Positions 1-5,255 of a stretch of DNA of 6,050 nt are shown here, piece by piece. The stretch is taken from assembly GCA_934167435.1 (NCBI GenBank), contig CAKPKZ010000099.1:1-6050 (forward strand). Direction: 5' to 3'. The notes under the pieces are model-generated. The model had not been told where the DNA came from and did not search any database. It worked only from the letters and a program-made list of their open reading frames with translations. Source of the stretch: an uncultured Clostridia bacterium. Its GTDB lineage: Bacteria; Bacillota; Clostridia; TANB77; CAG-508. The first letter of the stretch is position 1. Each line of letters starts with the position of its first letter. The translations under genes were made by a program, and so were the position numbers.

Positions 1-1215
1 TTCATTAACCTCTTTTAACACATTCCCTACTTCTTGTATATTTTTTATAGGTTCTAATCTTTTAGCTTTAAATATTTCTTCATACTTATTATCTTCGCCT
101 AGGATTTTACTTGTGATAATATTAGCAGCTATATTAGATGATGTAATTCCCCATTTGTTAAAACCTGTAGCAATATACACATGTGGCATTACACTTGAAA
201 ATTCACCTATATATGGAATTTTGTCTAATGATATGCAATCTTCTGCAGTCCATCTATACAAAATTTGAGATTGTGGATACATTTGCTTTATTATTTTTTC
301 TAGCTCTTTGTATCCATTTTCTAATTCATCTGTTCCTGTTTTATAATCATACCCTACCACTAAAAGTAATTGCTTGTCTTTTTCATTAATTACCCTAAAA
401 GAAATTGTTGGTGTTTCAGAACTTATATACATTCCTGAAAATAATTTTTCTTTTACATCTGCAACAACTGCAAATGAAGTAGATTGATACATTTTTAGAA
501 AATAATAACCTGGAAAACTTATAAATGGATATCTAGTTGCAATAATTACATTATCTGCAAGTATTTTGTTATTGTTTACATATACAACATATTTTCCATT
601 TTCCTTTTCTATATTTGTTGCCTTTGAGTTTTCATATATTTTCCCACCATTTTTTATTATACATTCACATAGTCCATAAGCATATTTTACAGGATTAAAT
701 TGTGCTTGATTCGTAAATTTTAATGCACCTTTTATATTATTTAATGGTAATTCTATTTTATCTACAAATTCACTTTTTTTATTTAAAACATTATTAATAA
801 CATCATTTTCAATTTTTATTTTACCAACATCATCTTGATTTTGAGTAAAAACATATGCATCCTCTTTATTAAAATCACACTGTATATTCTCTTTATCTAT
901 TATTTTTTTTATATTTTCAATAGCCTTTTCATTTGCTTCCAAATACTTTAATGCAAATTCTTCCCCTTCTGAATTAATTAAATAATTATAAAAGAGCCCA
1001 TGTTGACTTGTTATTTTTCCTGTTGTTTTTCCACTTGTATGACTACAAATTTCATCTCTTTCAACTATTGCCACACTCATTTTAGGACTTAAATAATATC
1101 CACAGCTAAGCCCCGTAATTCCTCCTCCTATTATGCACACAGATACATTTATATTATCTTTTACTTTCTCAAAATGTTGATAATCCTCCTTATTTTTATT
1201 CCAAAATGATTCCAT
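1..1215 (-). CDS. FAD-dependent oxidoreductase, YhfW-like (C-terminus beyond left edge)
   Basis: The first 405 residues of a D-amino-acid-oxidase-fold flavoenzyme are present; the frame is still open at base 1. Seen: an N-terminal Rossmann dinucleotide motif GGGITG (residues 30-35) after the hydrophobic strand VCII, an acidic residue closing the second strand (E52), a conserved S/T/G-rich segment ending in QHG (about 59-73), and near residues 345-370 the second FAD-contact region, with PYIGEF followed by ATGFNKWGITSSNIAANI. This pattern matches Firmicutes YhfW-type proteins, which usually carry a C-terminal Rieske [2Fe-2S] domain; that part would lie outside the window, so I infer it but cannot see it. 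Substrate unknown; no signal peptide or membrane segment, so cytoplasmic. The ATG start at 1215 is set by AGGAGGAG (1220-1227) four bases upstream. It is preceded by its own promoter and lies 90 bp after a small membrane gene on the same strand. Family call firm; exact role not. Confidence 0.88.
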   Translation of the reverse strand, partial: MESFWNKNKEDYQHFEKVKDNINVSVCIIGGGITGLSCGYYLSPKMSVAIVERDEICSHTSGKTTGKITSQHGLFYNYLINSEGEEFALKYLEANEKAIENIKKIIDKENIQCDFNKEDAYVFTQNQDDVGKIKIENDVINNVLNKKSEFVDKIELPLNNIKGALKFTNQAQFNPVKYAYGLCECIIKNGGKIYENSKATNIEKENGKYVVYVNNNKILADNVIIATRYPFISFPGYYFLKMYQSTSFAVVADVKEKLFSGMYISSETPTISFRVINEKDKQLLLVVGYDYKTGTDELENGYKELEKIIKQMYPQSQILYRWTAEDCISLDKIPYIGEFSSVMPHVYIATGFNKWGITSSNIAANIITSKILGEDNKYEEIFKAKRLEPIKNIQEVGNVLKEVNE

Positions 1216-1254
1216 AATTCTCCTCCTATATATATTTTTTGCATTGGTAATTAT

Positions 1255-1282
1255 TTTATACATTTTGAAATTATTTACTCAA
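1255..1282 (-). promoter_or_regulatory. Sigma-A type promoter of the oxidoreductase
   Basis: On the minus strand TTGAGT (1277-1282) and TATAAA (1255-1260) are separated by 16 bp. This places the transcript start near 1248, giving a leader of about 30 bases that contains the AGGAGGAG site. Both boxes are one or two bases from consensus, so the match is good for AT-rich DNA but not proof. Confidence 0.5.
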
Positions 1283-1305
1283 GGCTTTTACATATTATTG
1301 CAAAA

Positions 1306-1629
1306 TTACTTATATTCTATTGTATTTTTGTTAATTTCATTATTATTTAATATTAATGGTAATATTTTTTCAATAAACTTGCACTCTAATTTTTCTTCTT
1401 GGGTTGGATTATTACTATTAACAATTCTGGCAACTTGCATCTTTAAATTATCTTCTATTCTTTCTGAACTTTTATTAATATAATTAGATATATTTTGTAG
1501 TTCAATTAATTTTAACTCTATACATCTATTTATTTTTTCAGACTCCCTTTTAGAATTTATAGCCATTACAATAGATATAATTCCTAATATTATTGATATA
1601 ATTGCCATACTAACATTTAATACTTCCAT
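1306..1629 (-). CDS. Small single-span membrane protein, unknown function
   Basis: A 107-residue protein I do not recognise. Residues about 7-27 form one hydrophobic helix (SMAIISIILGIISIVMAI), followed at once by K/R-rich residues, so the positive-inside rule puts the rest in the cytoplasm. The remaining 80 residues look mostly helical, with heptad-like spacing of I/L and many E/K/N, ending in a second moderately hydrophobic patch (EKILPLILNN). I chose the ATG at 1629 rather than the TTG at 1641: GGAG (1637-1640) lies six bases before the ATG, whereas the TTG would overlap that site. A near-consensus promoter lies upstream. It is transcribed divergently from the XRE-family gene, with which it shares an intergenic control region; such pairs often mean the DNA-binding protein controls its neighbour (inference). 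It could be a minor component of a mobile element or a stress or defence module, but nothing in the sequence decides this. Confidence 0.68.
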   Translation of the reverse strand: MEVLNVSMAIISIILGIISIVMAINSKRESEKINRCIELKLIELQNISNYINKSSERIEDNLKMQVARIVNSNNPTQEEKLECKFIEKILPLILNNNEINKNTIEYK

Positions 1630-1666
1630 TCTCTTCTCCAATCTATTTATTTTTTGTTACATATAT

Positions 1667-1694
1667 ATTATAATGTATCAAAATTTGTTTTCAA
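1667..1694 (-). promoter_or_regulatory. Strong sigma-A promoter of the small membrane gene
   Basis: On the minus strand TTGAAA (1689-1694, five of six consensus) and TATAAT (1667-1672, six of six) are 16 bp apart, about 40 bases before the ATG at 1629. The spacer contains one copy of the GTATCAAAA repeat, so a protein bound there would block polymerase. Confidence 0.65.
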
Positions 1695-1769
1695 TGTTTT
1701 CGAGTTAATTTTTATAATCAGTATCAAAACTATATTAATAGGAGGTTAAAAATGGAAAATGTATCAAAA
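1675..1769 (+). repeat. Three direct copies of GTATCAAAA, candidate operator set
   Basis: Exact 9-mers start at 1675, 1721 and 1761. Copies one and three extend to a 12-base identity (AATGTATCAAAA). The first lies in the spacer of the membrane-gene promoter, the second spans the expected transcript start of the XRE gene just after its TATAAT, and the third covers codons 4-6 of that gene. I saw no further exact copy in the window. Position and spacing fit binding sites for the adjacent XRE protein; that link is inferred. Confidence 0.5.
1690..1718 (+). promoter_or_regulatory. Probable promoter of the XRE-family gene
   Basis: A perfect TATAAT stands at 1713-1718, 22 bases before the ribosome binding site. 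The matching -35 position 17 bp upstream (1690-1695, TTCAAT) is poor and overlaps the -35 box of the divergent promoter on the other strand. The two promoters would therefore compete for polymerase, and this weaker one may need activation or rely on the -10 box. Confidence 0.45.
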
Positions 1770-2753
1770 AATATAAAAGGACTAGGTTTAAGACTTGGAC
1801 AATGTAGAACCTCTTTAGGGCTTAGTCAAGGGCAATTAGCAGATATGCTAGGAATATCTAGGCCTAATTATACAGCAATAGAAAATGAAAATGACGGAAG
1901 ATTTCTAAAGGACTATCAATTAAAAAAGGCTTCACAAAAATTAGGCGTTTCTTCTGATTATTTACTTGGATTAATATCTGATCCTAATCCTAATGCAGAA
2001 ATAATGGCTATTACTAGAATTTCTGGACTTTCCAGTTTGTCTATTTATAAATTAAACTCGTTTTTAGGTTTATATCATTCTGATGATATATTAAATACAA
2101 TCGATAATTTTATAGATCATTTTGAATCAAAATTTTGGGAATTAATATGTTTATATAAAAAATTTAGAAGCTTTTATAATCAGAAATATAAATTCATACT
2201 ACAATTTACTGACGATATATCATTTCCAAGACTTAATTTTTTTAGTGGAAAAGTAGAATTTTCAAAAATAAATCCACATCAAAAATATTTTTATTATGAC
2301 ATAAAAGAAGGTAAGAAATTTTATGATATATCTACTAAAATGCTAACAGTTCCTAAAGGTGAATTTAACAAAAATTTTGAAATACTTTGTCAGTGGCTAA
2401 AAGATGGAAAATACACTGAAGATAATTTATATTTATATGATGATTGTGAAAAGCAAAAACAGTTTAAAGACTCTCTTGAATATATAAAAAACACCCTACA
2501 TGATTTAATTATGTTATTAGACTTTGACGAAACGGGTTTAATATTTTCCCTTGCTCAAAAGGAAGAAGAAATTCGTACTCTTATAGATAAACTTATAAAT
2601 TTGATATCTTCAGCAAGTAAAGAACCTATTGATCGAATTATTGAAAATTTATGGTCATGTTTAACATGGTTCTCTCAAACAATTGAGTATTCTTTAAATT
2701 TTATAAAATTTAGGATTAATAATAATTTTAGCGAATATTTAGAAAAAATTTAA
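1752..2753 (+). CDS. XRE/Cro-family helix-turn-helix protein with long unknown C-terminal region
   Basis: A 333-residue DNA-binding protein. Residues about 10-75 are a Cro/C1-type HTH: LRLGQCRTSLGLSQGQLADM, then LGISRPNYTAIENE as turn and recognition helix, closing with LGVSSDYLLGL, the usual end of this domain. After a short linker (SDPNPNAE) comes the segment ITRISGLSSLSIYKLNSFLG (about 86-105), which recalls a linker seen in many clostridial XRE regulators on accessory elements. The remaining 220 residues are rich in aromatic residues, K, N and I, mainly helical, and match nothing I know; they are too long for a simple repressor and may sense a ligand or partner. The start is fixed by AGGAGG (1740-1745) six bases before the ATG. 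It is divergent from the small membrane gene with overlapping promoters and repeated candidate operators, suggesting autoregulation. No catalytic motif is visible. HTH certain, overall role open. Confidence 0.85.
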   Translation: MENVSKNIKGLGLRLGQCRTSLGLSQGQLADMLGISRPNYTAIENENDGRFLKDYQLKKASQKLGVSSDYLLGLISDPNPNAEIMAITRISGLSSLSIYKLNSFLGLYHSDDILNTIDNFIDHFESKFWELICLYKKFRSFYNQKYKFILQFTDDISFPRLNFFSGKVEFSKINPHQKYFYYDIKEGKKFYDISTKMLTVPKGEFNKNFEILCQWLKDGKYTEDNLYLYDDCEKQKQFKDSLEYIKNTLHDLIMLLDFDETGLIFSLAQKEEEIRTLIDKLINLISSASKEPIDRIIENLWSCLTWFSQTIEYSLNFIKFRINNNFSEYLEKI

Positions 2754-2764
2754 TTAAATTACTA

Positions 2765-2836
2765 AAAAAAGTATAATTAATAATGGATTTTGTTTATTTA
2801 AACTGGGATTCTTTTTATATTAAATTATACTTTTTT
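2765..2836. repeat. 14-bp inverted repeat between convergent genes, possible bidirectional terminator
   Basis: AAAAAAGTATAATT (2765-2778) is the exact reverse complement of AATTATACTTTTTT (2823-2836), with 44 bases between. The right arm encodes the last residues of the GIY-YIG protein. The A and T runs at the ends suit termination from either side, but the stem has only two G-C pairs and a long loop, so it would be weak. No GC-rich terminator is seen after either convergent gene. Confidence 0.35.
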
Positions 2837-3081
2837 ATAATTTCTTCTTTTGTATTATGTGAATATTTTTTAAATTCTCTTTCTCTTTTTAATGCTTCAC
2901 TTTTGGTGTTGAATTCTTCATAGTATGCAAGTTTTACTGGTCTTCTTGCTCTAGTATATTTGGCTCCTATTCCGCTGTTATGTTTTTCTACTCTTTTTTC
3001 TATGTTGTCTGTGTATCCGCTGTATATTGTGCCATCTTTACATTTTAACATGTATGCATAGTATTTTTTTATTTTGTTCAC
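2815..3081 (-). CDS. GIY-YIG nuclease superfamily protein (UPF0213/YhbQ-like)
   Basis: An 88-residue single-domain protein. The GIY-YIG core is clear: YYAYMLKCKDGTIYSGYTDN (residues 7-26) holds both tyrosine motifs in the usual variant form (YAY, then YSG), followed by R30, H34 and N35 (the family's R-xxx-H-N), then GAKYTR (39-44) and a K/R-rich E-xxx-R-E-xxx-K helix. Length is typical of stand-alone UPF0213 proteins, which are small cytoplasmic putative nucleases of the YhbQ group, linked in some bacteria to DNA repair; the target here is unknown. The start is uncertain. The frame opens with GTG at 3081, but that codon lies inside an excellent Shine-Dalgarno match, AGAAGGTGA (3078-3086); the codon correctly spaced from it is ATA at 3070-3072. 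An extended -10 promoter precedes it. It converges on the XRE gene and may be accessory cargo or ordinary chromosome. Confidence 0.85.
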   Translation of the reverse strand: MNKIKKYYAYMLKCKDGTIYSGYTDNIEKRVEKHNSGIGAKYTRARRPVKLAYYEEFNTKSEALKREREFKKYSHNTKEEIIKKYNLI

Positions 3082-3100
3082 CTTCTTTTGTTTTTTATTT

Positions 3101-3109
3101 ATTATATCA
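3101..3109 (-). promoter_or_regulatory. Extended -10 promoter of the GIY-YIG gene
   Basis: On the minus strand TGATATAAT (3101-3109) is a perfect extended -10 element (TG, one base, TATAAT). The -35 position is only an A-run, which is normal for extended -10 promoters. Transcription would start near 3094, giving a very short leader containing the AGAAGGTGA site. Confidence 0.5.
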
Positions 3110-3358
3110 TATTTGTTTTTGTTTTTTTAGTATGATTATTTTTATTTTTTTGTTATATGGGCTTGGGGTTATGAGTTGTAAATTTCTGGTAATTGTGACT
3201 TTGTGAAATTTGTTGTTTTTGTTGATTTTATACTAGTTTCAAAGATTTATAAAATTTGAACATTTGTGTATTTTTGTGACATTTTTTGAGGATTTCTTCC
3301 CCAACTTTTCCCCAACCCGTTTTATACATTTGTTCGTACAAAAATTGTATATTAATGG

Positions 3359-3387
3359 GAAACCTAAAATTTATTTAGGAGGTTTTC
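3359..3387 (+). promoter_or_regulatory. Hairpin overlapping the tnpV ribosome binding site
   Basis: CCTAAA (3363-3368) pairs with TTTAGG (3374-3379) around a five-base loop, and GAAA (3359-3362) with TTTC (3384-3387) can extend it past a four-base bulge. The right arm includes the first half of the AGGAGG site (3377-3382) that serves the ATG at 3392. Folding would partly hide the site, so translation of tnpV could be throttled. Stability is low because the stem is A-T rich. Confidence 0.35.
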
Positions 3388-3391
3388 AGTT

Positions 3392-3748
3392 ATGAATAAT
3401 AATATTACTTATCGTAAAGAAGGAGATTATTTTATACCTAATTTGTCTTTACCTATACAACCTAAAAAACAAATTGGAAAATATGGTAGATTAAGATTAA
3501 ATCACTTAAAAAATTTTAAGAAAGGTCTATATACTGAATTACTTATAGATGGTACTTTAAAACAATATCTGCTAGATATAGATGAAAATGCTAATAACAA
3601 AGTTAATCTTCTTATAAAACAATTTGCTGAATCTGAAAATATTAATGAGCAACTAAAAGAACATCATCAAATGGAATGGGTTCAAGCTATGAATAATATT
3701 AAAAATAGAGCTGAAGAGATTGTTTTGAATGAGATTATATATGTGTAG
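3392..3748 (+). CDS. tnpV: TnpV transposon-encoded protein
   Basis: A 118-residue protein recognised as TnpV, the small protein first named in the clostridial mobilizable transposon Tn4451 and now found widely in Firmicutes integrative elements. Hallmarks seen: ITYRKEGDYFIPNLSLP (residues 5-21), the basic GKYGRLRLNHLK segment, YTELLIDGTLKQYLLDID (47-64), and the conserved end, EWVQAMNNIKNRAEEIV followed by NEIIYV. Length is typical, so the gene looks intact. Its biochemical role is not established; it is not the recombinase (TnpX in Tn4451 performs excision). No recombinase or mobilisation gene is visible in this window, so here it is either a remnant or a passenger of an element extending beyond what can be identified. 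The start is fixed by AGGAGG nine bases upstream. Its stop codon overlaps the ribosome binding site of the next gene, so the two form one translational unit. Confidence 0.88.
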   Translation: MNNNITYRKEGDYFIPNLSLPIQPKKQIGKYGRLRLNHLKNFKKGLYTELLIDGTLKQYLLDIDENANNKVNLLIKQFAESENINEQLKEHHQMEWVQAMNNIKNRAEEIVLNEIIYV

Positions 3749-3761
3749 GAGGATTTTAGAT

Positions 3762-4058
3762 ATGGTTAATTTTAGAGAAGTTAATGAAAATGATATTTTG
3801 AAAGAATGGTTATTATATAGAGAAGATACTTTGCTTTGCCAGCTTTCTGATGAAGATTATAAGCATAGTTTGAATTTTGATAAGTTTTGTGAGAAGATTT
3901 TGCATAATGTTTCTAAGGATAATAAACAGTTTGTTCAGTCTCAACTTGATAAGTTGTATGATGATTTTATGAGGTATCTGGATTATTGGAATGAAAAGTA
4001 TTATAGGAATGGTTTTGTAGATGGTTCTCAGTTAGTTATGGGATGTTTTGATAAATAA
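3762..4058 (+). CDS. Small acidic protein in operon with tnpV, unknown function
   Basis: A 98-residue soluble protein without signal or membrane segment. It is predicted to be helical; its end, LYDDFMRYLDYWNEKYYRNGFVDGSQLVMGC, resembles the Y-xxx-GF-xx-G-xx-L ending of small accessory-element proteins such as the DUF6809 type, but the similarity is limited and from memory. I chose the ATG at 3762, nine bases after AGGAGG (3747-3752). The frame is open further upstream to an ATG at 3729, inside tnpV, but that start has no ribosome binding site in place. The first two bases of this AGGAGG are the last two of the tnpV stop TAG, a sign of coupling. Codon choice (many TTG, GAT, TTT) differs a little from tnpV. 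An intrinsic terminator follows the stop directly, so the two-gene operon ends here. Function cannot be assigned. Confidence 0.75.
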   Translation: MVNFREVNENDILKEWLLYREDTLLCQLSDEDYKHSLNFDKFCEKILHNVSKDNKQFVQSQLDKLYDDFMRYLDYWNEKYYRNGFVDGSQLVMGCFDK

Positions 4059-4061
4059 ATT

Positions 4062-4089
4062 AAGGCGAGTTAATTCTCGCCTTTGTTTT
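4062..4089 (+). terminator. Intrinsic terminator of the tnpV operon
   Basis: AAGGCGAG (4062-4069) and CTCGCCTT (4076-4083) form a perfect 8-bp stem with a six-base loop, followed by TTGTTTT. It begins four bases after the stop of the 98-residue gene. This is a textbook rho-independent terminator. Confidence 0.9.
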
Positions 4090-4091
4090 AT

Positions 4092-4130
4092 GTGTGCCCA
4101 GTATGGGTATACATAAGATAAGAGACTAGG
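4092..4130 (+). mobile_element. Probable 5' end fragment of a class C group II intron
   Basis: The sequence opens with GTGTGCCCAGTATGGGT (4092-4108). From memory this matches 15 of 17 bases of the 5' terminus of the Oceanobacillus iheyensis class C group II intron, and the following ATAAGATAAGAGAC (4113-4126) resembles that intron's next segment. GUGYG is the group II 5' consensus, and class C introns insert just after terminator hairpins, exactly where this lies. No catalytic RNA core, domain V or intron-encoded reverse transcriptase follows, so only a truncated 5' end would remain. The right limit is uncertain because the similarity fades into the next hairpin. An unrelated hairpin (CCCA/TGGG) is the alternative. 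Confidence 0.5.
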
Positions 4131-4146
4131 AAGAACCTAGTCTCTT
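4120..4146. terminator. Perfect 11-bp hairpin, likely terminator of the minus-strand operon
   Basis: AAGAGACTAGG (4120-4130) and CCTAGTCTCTT (4136-4146) pair without mismatch around AAGAA. It lies 18 bases past the stop of the flavoprotein-aldolase gene. Reading minus, the stem is followed by a moderately T-rich ATCTTAT; reading plus, by TT then GG. It therefore fits best as a minus-strand or bidirectional terminator separating two convergent operons. Confidence 0.6.
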
Positions 4147-4164
4147 TTGGAAAATTATCGCTAT

Positions 4165-5244
4165 TTACAAAGTTTCTTTATACATATCAAAATACATTGA
4201 TAATGCATCATCAAGAGTATCTGCAAGAATAATCTCGCCATGTAATTTCATAATACCTTTCTGGTATTTATCTATTACTGGTTTGATTTTGTAGAGTTCT
4301 CCCCATTCTCCGTACCGGAGATATTCACTGCTATTGTACTTCAATGTCTTATTGCTATAGGTAATATCCTTGCAATGACCATGTACAACAACATTTTTAT
4401 TAGGGAAGTTCTCAAATAATTCAAGAACCAATGGTGTCTCAGAAGATGGTTTTGCACTTCCAGCCCAAGATACGATATGATCTTTCCACTCAAGAATGAG
4501 AGTAAGATTTTCTCGTTTCAATGCTCCTACAGAGGAACCAGTAGAAGTTATTAAAACCCCCTCCGGTATTTTCTTTGCAATAAAACCTGCCACTCCATTA
4601 GTGTACTGATTCTCTTGCAAGAATTTTCCTACTGTAAAGAACTCCGGAAAATACTTGGCAACAATGTCTGCCATATCATAATCAACCTGTTTATCAGAAT
4701 ATCTGATCTTGGTATATCTATGACAAACATTATCTAAAATCTTTTCCCATGGAGCCATTGTAATTCTATCCAAAGTTCCATCTTCTTTATAAATGTACTC
4801 AGGATATACAATAGAAACGTTTCCAAAGGAATTAATCTTAGCCAAGTTTTCCCTGGTTATAGGATGGTTGAAATACCCCTGATTCATGGATGGTGCTATT
4901 ACAATGTACTTACCATATCCAATTGCTGCATGAATAATTGATAATGGATAATTATCAGCAATTCCATTAGCAATTTTGGAAAATGTATTAAAAGTACATG
5001 GTGCAACAATGATTACATCTTCCTCAGGAATTCGTTCATTGATAGAGTCTGCCCTGTTAAAGGTATAATCTTTTTTAATTTGATAACCTTCAACTGTTCT
5101 TAAGTCCATTATTGAACAACTAGTTGCAGTAGGCATTAAGATACATGTTGCTCCTTCTGCTTTAAGGTAATCCAAGAGAATCTTTATATCTTTACTCTTG
5201 TTAGCCCCTGTTGTTACAACATAAACCACTTTACCTTTAAGCAT
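4165..5244 (-). CDS. Fused CoaC-like flavoprotein and class II aldolase-family protein
   Basis: A 359-residue two-domain cytoplasmic protein. Residues 1 to about 170 are a flavoprotein domain of the HFCD/CoaC type: glycine turn TTGA (11-14), the PASANT-like APCTFNTFSKIANGIADN (81-98) and the PxMNxxMW-like PSMNQGYF (118-125). The histidine expected about 14 residues before APCT in CoaC-type decarboxylases aligns with Ile68, so ordinary phosphopantothenoylcysteine decarboxylation is doubtful. Residues about 190-359 are a class II aldolase/adducin domain: TSTGSS (233-238), KPSSE with the likely catalytic Glu269, the HGH pair His288/His290, and a third metal histidine in KLHGE (His335) before a TLDDA helix. 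All expected zinc ligands are present, so aldol or retro-aldol chemistry on a small hydroxylated substrate is likely; the substrate is unknown. AGGAGGG (5251-5257) six bases upstream fixes the ATG and overlaps the stop of the preceding SPOUT gene. Last gene of a tight operon. Confidence 0.8.
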   Translation of the reverse strand: MLKGKVVYVVTTGANKSKDIKILLDYLKAEGATCILMPTATSCSIMDLRTVEGYQIKKDYTFNRADSINERIPEEDVIIVAPCTFNTFSKIANGIADNYPLSIIHAAIGYGKYIVIAPSMNQGYFNHPITRENLAKINSFGNVSIVYPEYIYKEDGTLDRITMAPWEKILDNVCHRYTKIRYSDKQVDYDMADIVAKYFPEFFTVGKFLQENQYTNGVAGFIAKKIPEGVLITSTGSSVGALKRENLTLILEWKDHIVSWAGSAKPSSETPLVLELFENFPNKNVVVHGHCKDITYSNKTLKYNSSEYLRYGEWGELYKIKPVIDKYQKGIMKLHGEIILADTLDDALSMYFDMYKETL

Positions 5245-5255
5245 GTTATTCCCTC

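Larger units (their letters stand above)
3082..3391. other. Gene-poor stretch upstream of tnpV
   Basis: About 310 bases without a convincing gene on either strand. It holds the GIY-YIG promoter at its left end, then a G/T-rich plus strand to about 3290, a doubled heptamer CCCCAAC (3299-3305 and 3310-3316), an imperfect palindrome (3324-3350, with ATACA and TGTAT outer arms and TTTGT/ACAAA inside), and a hairpin at the tnpV ribosome binding site. I find no convincing -35/-10 pair for tnpV. The stretch could be the scar of a mobile-element edge, since tnpV follows directly, but no recombinase gene or defined attachment site can be read. Confidence 0.4.

Noticed and set aside
183..389. Plus-strand open frame of 68 codons rich in L, F, I and H
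   Set aside because: It lies fully antisense to the conserved C-terminal FAD-contact part of the oxidoreductase and has no ribosome binding site; it is a shadow of AT-rich coding DNA.
1244..1483. Plus-strand 79-codon hydrophobic frame
   Set aside because: It is antisense to the small membrane gene and its upstream DNA, with no ribosome binding site. The minus-strand gene has a promoter and a spaced GGAG, so it is preferred.
1630..1641. TTG at 1641 as start of the small membrane protein
   Set aside because: The TTG overlaps the GGAG that is well spaced for the ATG at 1629.
3225..3330. Short minus-strand K-rich frames that faintly resemble the tail of an integrase
   Set aside because: They are about 25-35 codons, in competing frames, with no conserved motif or ribosome binding site. 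The resemblance is too weak to call a remnant.
3729..3761. ATG at 3729 as start of the gene after tnpV
   Set aside because: It has no properly placed ribosome binding site and lies inside tnpV; AGGAGG at 3747-3752 points to the ATG at 3762.
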